Below, piece after piece: positions 1 through 8,553 of a stretch of DNA of 64,000 bases (position 1 is its first letter; each line of letters begins with the position of its first letter). The stretch lies in contig JAHBTW010000010.1 of NCBI GenBank assembly GCA_019638385.1, positions 1-64,000 on the forward strand. The letters run 5' to 3'. Under the pieces are notes generated by a model that saw only the letters and a program-made list of their open reading frames with translations, was not told the origin of the DNA and did not search any database. The DNA comes from Saprospiraceae bacterium (GTDB taxonomy: Bacteria; Bacteroidota; Bacteroidia; Chitinophagales; Saprospiraceae). Made by a program: the position numbers and the translations under genes.

Positions 1-1562
1 GATTGAATATTAGTAAACGGATTGTTGCTGAGGTTCAAATTTACAATATTAGGCATTTTTTCAATCCCTTGATTTTGCAAGTCTGTGATTTTATTTTTAC
101 CGAGATCAAGACTCCATAAAGCGCTTAGAGTCGCAAGAGGACGAATATCGGTTATTTTGTTATCGGTAAGATCAAGTATTTGAATTTTAGTCAGTTGGGA
201 TAAAGGCGTTATTTCGATTATTTCGTTGGATTTAAGATTGAGAAACTCCAAATTCCTCAGCGTTTCGATAGGACTTATATCTGAAATTATATTCCCACTT
301 AGGCTAAGGAGTTTCAATGTCACCATATCCCGTAACGGCTCAATATTGCTTATGTGATTGTCATGAGCGTAAAGAATTTTTATACTTTTCAACGACGCCA
401 AGGGGCGAATATCATTAAGTTCATTGTCGCTTATGTCTATATTTTCTAATTTGGTCAATTGTTTTAACGATTGAATATCGCTAATTCCGGAATTACTGAG
501 ATCAAGATATTTTATACCCGTCAGGGCAGTTAGAAAATTCAAATTTTGCAGGTGATTATCACTTATATTGAGATCTTCCAATCCAACAAGCTGTTTCAAC
601 GGTTCAAAGTCGCTTACATCATTACCCTTAATATCCAGTGTTTTCAACTTTTCTAATCTTTCAAGCGGCTGTAAATTGCTCACTAAAGTTTGCTCAAGTT
701 TGAGATACTCCAGGTTTATTAAATTAGAGAGTTTTTCAATGTCGGCGATTCGAGTGCTTGAAATATCTAAGCTCTCCAGGTTTATCATGTGCTCAAAGAG
801 GCTGCAATCGTCTATTGGTGTGGAGATTAATCTCAAATCTGTCAGACGATCCAGTTTTTTCAAAAAACTAAAATCAGCACGTTGATTACCGCTGAGATCA
901 AGTCGGTCGAGATGAGGTAAGTTGAGTAAAAAGTCCAAATTGGTAATGGAGCTTAGGCGAAGTGCAACGCCTCGAATGCCTTGTATTTTTCTAATGGGAG
1001 CATAATCCGCTATTGGGTTCATGCTGAGATCAATGTATTGAAGCTGAGATAATTTCTCTATAGGGGTTATATCTGTTATCTGGTTTTCGTCAAGAAGAAG
1101 AACTTCCAGATGGTTCAACTTTTCTAAGTGGTCTATCTTGGTAATATAATTTCTACTTAGATCAAGATATTGTAACTTACTCAGTGCACTTAGTGGGCGG
1201 AGATCGCTAATCCGGTTATAGCTTAAGTCAAGGATTTTCAGATTCTTCAACTTTTCTATACATTGGATATCGGCAATGATACCGCTTTCATGAGGTCCTC
1301 CAATTCTTAGAACAGATAGGTTAACAAGTTTGGACAATGCAGGAGATAAATAAGTAATCTGATTGTTTGGCCCCGCATTACTGCTTTCAATGGCCTCTCT
1401 TCGCACCTCATCCCATTGCCTGCTGCTTAGAACCAATTCTTCCAACCACACACATTCAAATAACTCATTCGGTAGTTCGGTCAGTCCGCATTTGCCCAAG
1501 TCAAGGCGACCGGTACGTTCGCTTTTTTCTTTTTCTATACGTTCGAGTGCAAGAGCGGACAT
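1..1562 (-). CDS. Leucine-rich-repeat protein, 5' part only (gene continues past left edge)
   Basis: The minus strand is open from an ATG at 1562 to the window edge (520 codons). The N-terminus contains LERIEKEKSERTGRLDLGKC followed by LTELPNELFE, a cap typical of bacterial LRR proteins. About 20 repeats of 22 residues follow, of the form LxxLxxLxxLDLSxNxIxDIxP, resembling the internalin/SDS22 type. No signal peptide is visible, so a cytoplasmic protein is likely. In Bacteroidota such caps and LRR arrays often precede a Roc-COR GTPase or another C-terminal domain. That part lies outside the window, so the Roco assignment is inference. Base composition differs sharply from its neighbours: the first 60 bases hold 17 G/C, against 40 of 60 at 2101-2160 in aroC. 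This fits recent acquisition. The gene is tail-to-head with aroC on the same strand, about 106 nt downstream of it. Confidence 0.85.
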   Translation of the reverse strand, partial: MSALALERIEKEKSERTGRLDLGKCGLTELPNELFECVWLEELVLSSRQWDEVRREAIESSNAGPNNQITYLSPALSKLVNLSVLRIGGPHESGIIADIQCIEKLKNLKILDLSYNRISDLRPLSALSKLQYLDLSRNYITKIDHLEKLNHLEVLLLDENQITDITPIEKLSQLQYIDLSMNPIADYAPIRKIQGIRGVALRLSSITNLDFLLNLPHLDRLDLSGNQRADFSFLKKLDRLTDLRLISTPIDDCSLFEHMINLESLDISSTRIADIEKLSNLINLEYLKLEQTLVSNLQPLERLEKLKTLDIKGNDVSDFEPLKQLVGLEDLNISDNHLQNLNFLTALTGIKYLDLSNSGISDIQSLKQLTKLENIDISDNELNDIRPLASLKSIKILYAHDNHISNIEPLRDMVTLKLLSLSGNIISDISPIETLRNLEFLNLKSNEIIEITPLSQLTKIQILDLTDNKITDIRPLATLSALWSLDLGKNKITDLQNQGIEKMPNIVNLNLSNNPFTNIQ

Positions 1563-1668
1563 TATAATTCAATTTAGGAGTTTCTGCGAGCTTGTTTCAG
1601 GTCGCAAGCGTGGCAAAGTTAAGAAAAGGGAAACACTATACTATTTTTCTCTTCCGGGCAAAAGTGCC

Positions 1669-2748
1669 TCACATCCGCGCGCCCCGCGCCCGCAGGCAAT
1701 GATCGGCCAGTACCAACGCAGCCATTGCTTCGGCAATAGGCACTGCGCGCGGCAACACACAGGGGTCGTGGCGGCCTTTTCCTTCTACAGTGACCGTTTC
1801 GCCGCCTTCGTTGACGGATTCCTGTGCCTGCACAATGGTGGCCACCGGCTTGAAGGCCGCCCGGAAATAAATATCCATGCCGTTGGAAATGCCGCCCTGA
1901 ATACCTCCGGAGTGATTGGTTCTGGTTTTGATGTGTCCGGCATCTGTGTGAAAAGCATCGTTGTGCGCCGAACCGCGCATGGCTACCCCGGCAAAACCGG
2001 AGCCGTATTCGAAACCCTTGCAGGCATTGATGCTCAGTATGGCTTTGCCGAGATCGGCGTGGAACTTGTCGAATACCGGCTCGCCCCAGCCTGCCGGCAC
2101 ACCTGCGATAACGGCGCTCAACACTCCGCCGATGGTGTCGCCGTCTTTGCGCACGGCGCGTATGAGTTCTTCCATGCGGCGGGCCGTGTCGGGATCGGGG
2201 CAGCGCACGGGATTGGTTTCGGTGAGATCGAGGTTCAGTTCCGGGTAGGGTTTTTCTAAAACAATATCGCCGACCTGGCTAACATAGGCACGGATTTGGA
2301 TGCCTTGTTCTTTTAGCAACATTTTGGCGACAGCCCCCGCAGCTACGCGCGCCGCCGTTTCGCGCGCCGAGGAGCGCCCGCCGCCCCGGTAATCGCGCAA
2401 ACCGTATTTGGCCGAAAAGGTATAATCGGCATGCGAGGGCCGAAACTTATCGGCGATGTGGCTATAGTCCTGGGAGCGGGCATCTGCATTATATATTAAT
2501 AAAGCGATGGGCATTCCGGTACTGCGGCTCTCAAAAACACCGGAAAGCACCTGTACTTTGTCTTCTTCCTTGCGTTGGGTGACGATGGCCGATTGCCCCG
2601 GCCGCCGGCGATCGAGTTCGGATTGTATAAACGCCTCATCTACAAACAGTCCGGCCGGACAACCGTCAATGACGACTCCGATGGCCGGGCCGTGCGACTC
2701 CCCGAACGTAGTGATGCGAAACGCTGTGCCAAATATATTTCCTGCCAC
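1669..2748 (-). CDS. aroC: Chorismate synthase
   Basis: Converts 5-enolpyruvylshikimate-3-phosphate to chorismate, the last step of the shikimate pathway; cytoplasmic and reduced-FMN dependent. The 359-aa product has the normal family length. Hallmarks in order: an N-terminal [15 protein letters not shown] segment, a [18 protein letters not shown] segment near residue 130, [11 protein letters not shown], then [19 protein letters not shown], and a C-terminal [18 protein letters not shown] segment. The start is GTG: bases 2746-2748 read GTG on the minus strand and give the expected [11 protein letters not shown] beginning. No aromatic-pathway neighbour is present, so it looks like a lone housekeeping gene. 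Confidence 0.96.
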   Translation of the reverse strand: MAGNIFGTAFRITTFGESHGPAIGVVIDGCPAGLFVDEAFIQSELDRRRPGQSAIVTQRKEEDKVQVLSGVFESRSTGMPIALLIYNADARSQDYSHIADKFRPSHADYTFSAKYGLRDYRGGGRSSARETAARVAAGAVAKMLLKEQGIQIRAYVSQVGDIVLEKPYPELNLDLTETNPVRCPDPDTARRMEELIRAVRKDGDTIGGVLSAVIAGVPAGWGEPVFDKFHADLGKAILSINACKGFEYGSGFAGVAMRGSAHNDAFHTDAGHIKTRTNHSGGIQGGISNGMDIYFRAAFKPVATIVQAQESVNEGGETVTVEGKGRHDPCVLPRAVPIAEAMAALVLADHCLRARGARM

Positions 2749-2844
2749 GAATTTGTATTTTAGGCGAAAGTAATCAACCTTTCGGAACCGCAGGCCCTTG
2801 TGTATTGTTGCAGGGTGCGTAATTTTGCGGGGTGGGAACTGGAT

Positions 2845-2911
2845 TAGCTGCGACCACGCCGTGCGTGGTGCGAGCTACGAGTATTCCGACTCGCCCGAAG
2901 CTCGCGGCTAA
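2845..2911. repeat. Imperfect palindromic intergenic element upstream of mutS2
   Basis: Between divergent aroC and mutS2. The core is a perfect inverted repeat ACCACGC-CGT-GCGTGGT (2853-2869), enclosed by outer arms TTAGCTGCGA and TCGCGGCTAA that pair imperfectly. The words GCGAGCTACGAG and AGCTCGCGGCT recur in related form at 17564-17587 and 56748-56811, so this looks like one copy of a dispersed repeat family. Function unknown. Confidence 0.5.
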
Positions 2912-2944
2912 CACCCGCCATCACCATAGACACAAACGAAAACG

Positions 2945-5335
2945 ATGCTGTTAGAGCCGAAAGATATTTTTGAACGATTGGAATTTGACAAAGTTCTCGA
3001 ACTGCTGACCAACCTCTGCCTCGGCGAACTGGGGCGACGGGCGGTAGCGACGATCCGGCCCGAAACCGATTTGGATGCCATAGACCGCCAATTGGACGAG
3101 GTGATGCACTACCGGCTCACACTTGACCGCAGCGATCCCTTCCCTATCACGGCCTATTCCGATATTGCTCCCGACTTGAAAATGTTGGAAATAGAGGACT
3201 ATGTGCTCTCGGAGGAGGCATTTCGCCGCATCAACATCGTGCTGTTGTTCACCCGCGATATTTTCCGGTTTTTCACGCCCGAAAGACAACTCCTCTACCC
3301 TACCCTCTACCATATTGTGCAGCCGGTTCCGTTTGACGAAGCGCTCATCAAAGCCATTGAGCGCGTCATTGACGAAGACGGCAATATTCGCCCCGACGCT
3401 TCGCCGGAATTGATGCGCATTCGCAAAAATATCATTTCCAAACAACGCGAACTCGACCGCGTATTCCGCTCCATCATTCAGGATTCGCGCAACAAAGGTT
3501 TGCTGACCGACAATGTAGAAAGCATCCGCAACGGGCGACGGGTGCTGAGCGTGCCCTCTGAGCACAAACGCAAAATTCGCGGCATCATCCACGACGAATC
3601 GGCTACGGGCCGCACAGCCTTCATTGAGCCGGAAGCCATCATTGACATCAACAACGACATATTCGATCTCGAATCGGAAGAACGGCGCGAGATATATCGC
3701 ATTCTCAAGGAGTTGAGCGCTGCTACGCGGCCGTATGCCCCGGTGATGCGCGACTACCTGGCGCTGCTCGTTCGCTTTGATGTGTTGCAGGCCAAAGCCC
3801 GGCTCGCCGTGCAAATGCAAGCCCTCAAGCCCCGCCTGAAAGACAAGCCGCAGTTGGGTTTTATCAAAGCATACCACCCGCTGCTGTTGCTCAAAAACCG
3901 CCAGATCAGTAAAAAAACGGTGCCGTTCACGCTGCATTTACTGCACGACAACCGCTTGCTCGTGCTCAGCGGCCCCAACGCCGGCGGCAAGTCCATCACC
4001 ATGAAATCGGTAGGGCTGATGCAACTTATGGTGCAATCTTCGCTGTTGGTGCCCGCTGCCACGGAATCGGAGTTCGGTATTTTTCACAACTTTTTTGCCG
4101 ACATCGGCGATCAGCAGTCTATCGAAGACGACCTGAGTACATACAGTTCCCGCTTGGCCAACATGCGCGTTTTCCTCGACAATGCAGATAAGCGCACCTT
4201 AGTATTAATAGACGAATTCGGTTCCGGCACCGACCCCAAAATCGGCGGGGCCATTGCGGAAGCTATTTTGCGGGAGCTGAATGCCCGGAGGGTGTCCGGC
4301 GTCATCACTACGCACTATTCCAACCTAAAGGTATTTGCGTTCAAAACCAAAGGCTTGGTCAACGGCTCCATGACCTTTGACAAAGACAGCCTCTCGCCCA
4401 CTTATGAGTTGAAAGTGGGCAGGCCGGGCAGTTCTTATGCTTTTGAAATAGCGCAGAAGAGCGGCCTCGATGCCAAAGTGATTGAGTACGCCCGCCGCCG
4501 GGTGGGCGAACAAGAAGGCGCGGTGGATCAATTGCTCATAGACTTGCAACGCGAAAAACAGGAACTGGAAGAGCAGATTACGCAACTGGCAGACAAGGAG
4601 CAAAAAGTGGATAAGCTCATCAAAAGCTACGAGCAGATGTCGCGCGATTTGGAGTTCCGCAAGAAGTATCTCAAACTCGAAAAGAAAGAGCAGGAATTGC
4701 AACAAACTGCACAGGGCAATCAGTCTTTAGAGCGCCTTATTCGCGAAATACGGGAAGAAAAAAACTTGGAAAAGGCCCGCGAAATGGCCCAAAAAATACG
4801 CGAAGAACGGCAGCGCCTGGCCGTGCAAGTAACTGAACTCCAACAGGAAGTATATAGCCAACCCGAAGCCGCCGGCAGCAAAAAAGGCGCCATCAAAAAA
4901 GGCGATTTCGTGCGCATGCGCAGCGGCAGCGCTACCGGCAAGGTGGAACAACTGACCAAAACCAAAGCCGTTGTGCTGATGGGCGACATGCGCCTCACCA
5001 TCAAACTCATTGACCTCCAACACGCCAACGAGCCGTTGGACATCAACTCCAAAGCGAGCGTGCAAACCGACACCTTAGAGTACGCCGCCGGTTTTCAATC
5101 CAAAATTGACATCCGGGGCATGCGCATGGACGAAGCCCTCAAAGTAGTGGAAACCTTCGTAGATCAGGCCCTCATGACCGGCGCCAACAACCTCCGCATC
5201 CTACACGGCAAAGGCGACGGCACTCTCCGCAAAGCCGTGCGCATGAAACTCCGCGAATACAAAATGGACATGGAAATCAAACACCCCGAAGCTGCCGAGG
5301 GCGGTGATGGGGTGACCCTCGTGGCGTTGGGGTGA
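2945..5335 (+). CDS. mutS2: MutS2 family protein (Smr-domain endonuclease / recombination or ribosome-rescue ATPase)
   Basis: 796 aa, the usual MutS2 length. It lacks the MutS mismatch-recognition domain and begins with the MutS2 clamp/lever region. The ATPase domain has a Walker A motif GPNAGGKS at about residues 341-348, a Walker B region TLVLIDEFGSGTDP, and the H-loop ITTHYSNLKVFA. A long coiled coil rich in K, E and Q covers about residues 520-640, followed by a KOW-like segment (KKGDFVRMRSGSATGKVEQL). The C-terminus is an Smr domain (about 720-796) with KIDIRGMRMDEAL in place of the usual LDLRG and the HGKGDGTLR motif. MutS2 proteins bind branched DNA and suppress recombination, and in some bacteria also rescue collided ribosomes; which role applies here cannot be told. 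The stop codon lies inside a large palindrome (5330-5377). Confidence 0.95.
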   Translation: MLLEPKDIFERLEFDKVLELLTNLCLGELGRRAVATIRPETDLDAIDRQLDEVMHYRLTLDRSDPFPITAYSDIAPDLKMLEIEDYVLSEEAFRRINIVLLFTRDIFRFFTPERQLLYPTLYHIVQPVPFDEALIKAIERVIDEDGNIRPDASPELMRIRKNIISKQRELDRVFRSIIQDSRNKGLLTDNVESIRNGRRVLSVPSEHKRKIRGIIHDESATGRTAFIEPEAIIDINNDIFDLESEERREIYRILKELSAATRPYAPVMRDYLALLVRFDVLQAKARLAVQMQALKPRLKDKPQLGFIKAYHPLLLLKNRQISKKTVPFTLHLLHDNRLLVLSGPNAGGKSITMKSVGLMQLMVQSSLLVPAATESEFGIFHNFFADIGDQQSIEDDLSTYSSRLANMRVFLDNADKRTLVLIDEFGSGTDPKIGGAIAEAILRELNARRVSGVITTHYSNLKVFAFKTKGLVNGSMTFDKDSLSPTYELKVGRPGSSYAFEIAQKSGLDAKVIEYARRRVGEQEGAVDQLLIDLQREKQELEEQITQLADKEQKVDKLIKSYEQMSRDLEFRKKYLKLEKKEQELQQTAQGNQSLERLIREIREEKNLEKAREMAQKIREERQRLAVQVTELQQEVYSQPEAAGSKKGAIKKGDFVRMRSGSATGKVEQLTKTKAVVLMGDMRLTIKLIDLQHANEPLDINSKASVQTDTLEYAAGFQSKIDIRGMRMDEALKVVETFVDQALMTGANNLRILHGKGDGTLRKAVRMKLREYKMDMEIKHPEAAEGGDGVTLVALG

Positions 5336-5377
5336 CGCCGTAGAGACGCGATGCATCGCGTCTCTACGGCATCACCC
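5330..5377. repeat. Long perfect palindrome between convergent mutS2 and epimerase genes, possible bidirectional terminator
   Basis: The core 5337-5370 is a perfect 34-nt palindrome with 17-bp arms (left arm GCCGTAGAGACGCGATG). With one mismatched pair the stem extends to 5330-5377. It covers the mutS2 stop codon and ends 2 nt before the stop codon of the convergent epimerase gene. No T-tract follows on either strand, so it is not a classical intrinsic terminator, though a stem this long could end transcription both ways. Words of this kind (GTAGAGACGCGAT and its complement) suggest a dispersed repeat. Confidence 0.75.
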
Positions 5378-5379
5378 TA

Positions 5380-6483
5380 TCAAAAAATCGCACTCAAAAA
5401 ATCGGCAATTCGCCGGCTTGCCTGCCCGTCGCCGAAAGGGTTTTCTGCATCGGGGTTCATTTTTATACGCAGCGCTTTATTCACTGCTTCTTCGAGGTTG
5501 CCCGTAAGCGGATCGCAAAGCACGCCGCCGAACCCGTCGAGCAATTCCTGCCGCTCGGTATGGCTGCGCAATACCACTACCGGCTTGCCGAGCGTGGGCG
5601 CTTCCTCCTGAAGGCCACCGCTGTCGGTGATGATGAGCGAACACATATCCAGCATGTACAGGAATTCGTGATATGCCAGCGGCTCCGAGAGTGTAATGCC
5701 GGGCTGATTGCCGAGTAGTCGTTTTACTCTTTTCCGAAGATCGGGATTGGGGTGCATCACGAAGGCCATGGTAAATTCCTTGTTTTTCATCAGCAGCAGC
5801 AAGTCCCGGCATATTTTTTCTACATGAGCTTGGTTCTCCCGGCGATGAAGGGTGACTACGATGAGTTGTTGGCCGGAGCTGCGAACAAAGTCACTTTGCG
5901 CTTTCATTTCAGGAGGAGGCGTGCTGCGCACTATATGAAGCCCAAACTGCACGGCATCTATGCCTGTGTTGCCGCTCAACAGCACGCGTTCGGCCGGTAC
6001 GCCTTCGGCCAGCAGGTGATCCCGCGCGGCGGGCGTGGGCGCAAAATGCCAGGCAGCTACCCGCGAAATAAAGATGCGGTTGAGTTCTTCCGGGAAGGGA
6101 CTTTGCAAAGAACCGCTGCGCAGCCCCGCCTCCACATGCGCCACGGGAATGCCGCTGTAAAATGATGCCATAGCGCCGGCATAAGCCGTAGCGGTGTCGC
6201 CCTGCACGATGACTAAGTCGGGACTTGTTTTGCTCAACAGCGTTTGGCAGGCAATCAGCATGTAAGCGTTCAGCTCGGAAAGATCTTTGTGAGACGCTGT
6301 GTTCACTTCTATATCCGGGCTGATTTGGAACAACGAAAGCGCCTCAAAAACCGATTCTCTGTGCTGGCCGGTTATTCCTACCATCACGCTAAACCGATTG
6401 GACCGTTTGCGCAGCTCTATGATGAGCGGGGCCAGCTTGATGGCTTCCGGTCGGGTGCCGATGATGACGAGTATTTTCTTCAT
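5380..6483 (-). CDS. wecB: UDP-N-acetylglucosamine 2-epimerase (non-hydrolysing)
   Basis: Interconverts UDP-GlcNAc and UDP-ManNAc for surface polysaccharide synthesis; cytoplasmic, GT-B fold. Signature segments are IIGTRPEAIKLAPLI at the N-terminus, VQGDTATAYAGAMASFYSGI, VTLHRRENQ, and the C-terminal TDSGGLQEEAPTLGKPVVVL followed by RSHTERQE, which matches the family's xTERPE motif apart from Q for P. The chosen start at 6483 (MKKILVIIGTRPE) gives 367 aa, the standard length. A longer frame opens at 6504, but that ATG would overlap a -7-like element TACATTTG on the minus strand (6509-6502), which favours 6483. No adjacent polysaccharide genes are present, so its pathway is inferred from the family. 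Confidence 0.93.
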   Translation of the reverse strand: MKKILVIIGTRPEAIKLAPLIIELRKRSNRFSVMVGITGQHRESVFEALSLFQISPDIEVNTASHKDLSELNAYMLIACQTLLSKTSPDLVIVQGDTATAYAGAMASFYSGIPVAHVEAGLRSGSLQSPFPEELNRIFISRVAAWHFAPTPAARDHLLAEGVPAERVLLSGNTGIDAVQFGLHIVRSTPPPEMKAQSDFVRSSGQQLIVVTLHRRENQAHVEKICRDLLLLMKNKEFTMAFVMHPNPDLRKRVKRLLGNQPGITLSEPLAYHEFLYMLDMCSLIITDSGGLQEEAPTLGKPVVVLRSHTERQELLDGFGGVLCDPLTGNLEEAVNKALRIKMNPDAENPFGDGQASRRIADFLSAIF

Positions 6484-6501
6484 GGTTGGAATGGCGATAG
6501 A

Positions 6502-6509
6502 CAAATGTA
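6502..6509 (-). promoter_or_regulatory. Candidate -7 element for the epimerase gene
   Basis: Reads TACATTTG on the minus strand, matching the Bacteroidota TAnnTTTG consensus, 18 nt before the start at 6483. No well-placed -33 TTTG is visible, so support is weak. Confidence 0.35.
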
Positions 6510-6624
6510 TGCCCTATTACTCAATCCATCGGAGCGAGTTGGTGAAATTAATTGCTACTCGCAAAATCTCCCACTGGAAAATTCATACCGTTCACTGGTT
6601 CCTGGCTGCAGTTCACTGGAAAAA

Positions 6625-6656
6625 TTTGCTTCGGCCTCTTGCCGGGAATAGCTTTG
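6625..6656 (+). promoter_or_regulatory. Bacteroidota-type promoter of the 6722-31052 surface operon
   Basis: TTTG at 6625-6628, a 20-nt spacer, then TAGCTTTG at 6649-6656, an exact fit to TTTG-N19-21-TAnnTTTG. Transcription would start near 6662, about 60 nt before the ATG at 6722. The -7 element lies inside the left arm of the inverted repeat at 6647-6696. The remaining DNA between the two divergent genes (6510-6624) shows nothing else recognisable. Confidence 0.65.
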
Positions 6657-6702
6657 AAGTAAAGTTTCAAAACGAGAAACTCGCTTCGAAGCTATTTTTT
6701 TT
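6647..6702 (+). terminator. Hairpin followed by a T-run, overlapping the operon promoter
   Basis: Left arm AATAGCTTTGAAG (6647-6659) pairs with CTTCGAAGCTATT (6684-6696), with one T-G wobble. A second stem AGTTTC/GAAACT (6663-6668 / 6676-6681) lies inside. The right arm runs into eight or more T residues ending at 6702. The layout is that of an intrinsic terminator reading rightward, yet it lies just before a long operon. RNA started from the overlapping promoter would lack the left arm, so the hairpin would stop only read-through transcripts. Confidence 0.6.
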
Positions 6703-6721
6703 CACGCATGAACCGGACCGT

Positions 6722-8524
6722 ATGAACACACGCTCTACACCGCGCCTCCTCAGCCTTCCGCAGGCAGGATTTAGTTTGTTGCTCTTTTGTTTGCCCTTGC
6801 TCGCCGGCGCGCAGGATGTGGGGCAGGTGGTCAGTCAGGCCGGAAAGCTGGGGCGCGTCCCCTTGGAGATTACGGGAGGATTGAATTTTTCCAACAACTT
6901 TTACTTTTCCAACGGCATTAACCCCCGCCGCGATGCGTTGCAATGGCGGGTGCTTGCCAATATGAATCTCAGTTTTGCAGGCATCACCGCGCCGTTTTCA
7001 CTGGCATTTTCGGATGCCAACCGGCAGTTTAACCTACCCAGTTACACCTTCACCGGCATCAGCCCCACCTACAAATGGGCGCGCCTGCACCTCGGCGACC
7101 GCAGTTTGAATTTTTCCAAATACACCCTCAATTCCATCAACTTTCGCGGCGTCGGGCTTGAATTAGAACCCGGCAAATTTTATGTTGCCGGTATGTACGG
7201 CCAACTGCGCCGCGCCGTAGCGGAAGATTTTCTAAGCCAGCAAATGCTCGACCCCGCCTATCGTCGCATCGGGTATGGATTCAAAGCGGGGTACCTCGGC
7301 GAGGGCTTTGAATACAAGCTCATGGTGTTCGGCGCGCACGACGACCCCAACTCCATTGAGCAGCCCGTGATGCGGTTGGTGTTGCCTTCCAACAATGCCG
7401 TTGCGAGCGTACACGGCACGCATCAAATCACCAAGCGCATCGGCGCTGAAGTGGAAATAGCCCGCAGCGCCTTCAATCAGGACAGCCGCCAGGAAGCCCT
7501 CGGCGACGGCGAACGCAACGCTGCCAATACCCTCTTCGGCTTATTTCAACCTACGGTATCGCTGCTGACCGGCCATGCCCTGCGCGGAAAATTGATGTAC
7601 AACACGCGCGGCTTCGGCGTCAACGGCGGCTATGAGCGCATTGATCGCGGTTTTCGCACCTTGGGCGCTTTGTTTTTCCTCAGCGATGTGGAGTATTATA
7701 CGGTGGGATTCAATAAGAGTCTGTTCAGAAGCAAACTCAACGTATTTGCCAACGGCGGCGTGGAGCGCACCAATTTGGATGAATTTGAAAGCAACGGCAC
7801 ACAGCGTTTGGTCGGCTCGCTGAATGCCTCCTACTCGGCCGGCGAAAAATGGTCGTTCAACGGCTCCTTTTCCAACTTTCAGAACACCAGCAAACTCCAC
7901 ACCTTTTCCGACCCTACCGCATTGGTGGACAGCATCATTCTGGCCCAAACCACTCAAACCATCAACGGGGCCGTCACTTACATCCTGTCCGGCAAAGAAC
8001 GGCCCGCCTCCCTCACCCTTTCGCTCACACAGCAAAATGCCAACAGCATACTCGACGATGTAGTACAAACCGATTCCGAAACCCGGTTTTTCAACGGCAG
8101 CCTCATCTATTCGCTCAGCATTCCCACACAAGACCTTCGGTTCAATGCTTCGATGAATGTGAATCAAACCCAGGTGGCAGCCATTAATAACACGGTGTTG
8201 TCGCCCACGATGGGACTGACCAAAGGCTTCCTGAAAAAGCGCCTGCAAACCAACGCCCGCATGTCGTACAATCAGATTTTTAATCCGGTGGGCGATAACA
8301 GTGCCGTCGTCAATCTGGGCCTCGGCGCCACTTTCCAGATCAACAGCCTGCATACGCTGAGTTTTAACAACACCTTCCTCAACCGATTTGCCGTGCCCGA
8401 CACACCTGGCTTCAGCGAGTGGTACGGGCAACTGATGTACAACTACCGCTTTGCCAAAAACCTCCGCCTGAGCGGGCAAGCCCCGCCGACAGCTCCGAAT
8501 AAAGAGAACACATCCAACCAATAA
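6722..8524 (+). CDS. Outer-membrane beta-barrel-like protein, first gene of the surface operon
   Basis: 600 aa from the ATG at 6722. The frame is open further upstream, but that part crosses the promoter and has no coding character. An N-terminal signal peptide is clear: hydrophobic FSLLLFCLPLLAGAQ with cleavage after AQ. The mature part is a series of amphipathic strands with many aromatic and Gly/Asn turns (for example LEITGGLNFSNNFYFSNG and YTVGFNKSLFRSKLNVFANG). It ends in NLRLSGQAPPTAPNKENTSNQ-type sequence rather than a T9SS tail. I do not recognise a named family. A barrel of roughly 20 or more strands in the outer membrane is inferred. It is followed after 29 nt by the 2186-aa gene and is probably co-transcribed, which suggests a role in export or anchoring of the products downstream. 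Confidence 0.75.
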   Translation: MNTRSTPRLLSLPQAGFSLLLFCLPLLAGAQDVGQVVSQAGKLGRVPLEITGGLNFSNNFYFSNGINPRRDALQWRVLANMNLSFAGITAPFSLAFSDANRQFNLPSYTFTGISPTYKWARLHLGDRSLNFSKYTLNSINFRGVGLELEPGKFYVAGMYGQLRRAVAEDFLSQQMLDPAYRRIGYGFKAGYLGEGFEYKLMVFGAHDDPNSIEQPVMRLVLPSNNAVASVHGTHQITKRIGAEVEIARSAFNQDSRQEALGDGERNAANTLFGLFQPTVSLLTGHALRGKLMYNTRGFGVNGGYERIDRGFRTLGALFFLSDVEYYTVGFNKSLFRSKLNVFANGGVERTNLDEFESNGTQRLVGSLNASYSAGEKWSFNGSFSNFQNTSKLHTFSDPTALVDSIILAQTTQTINGAVTYILSGKERPASLTLSLTQQNANSILDDVVQTDSETRFFNGSLIYSLSIPTQDLRFNASMNVNQTQVAAINNTVLSPTMGLTKGFLKKRLQTNARMSYNQIFNPVGDNSAVVNLGLGATFQINSLHTLSFNNTFLNRFAVPDTPGFSEWYGQLMYNYRFAKNLRLSGQAPPTAPNKENTSNQ

Positions 8525-8553
8525 TAACAATCTGCCACTAAAATATTGCACCC

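Noticed and set aside
1363..2259. Plus-strand open frame of 298 codons
   Set aside because: It runs antisense through the start of the LRR gene and most of aroC, both well supported, and has no domain character.
6299..6721. Upstream extension of the barrel protein by 141 codons
   Set aside because: It overlaps the divergent epimerase gene, the promoter and the hairpin; the signal peptide begins only after the ATG at 6722.
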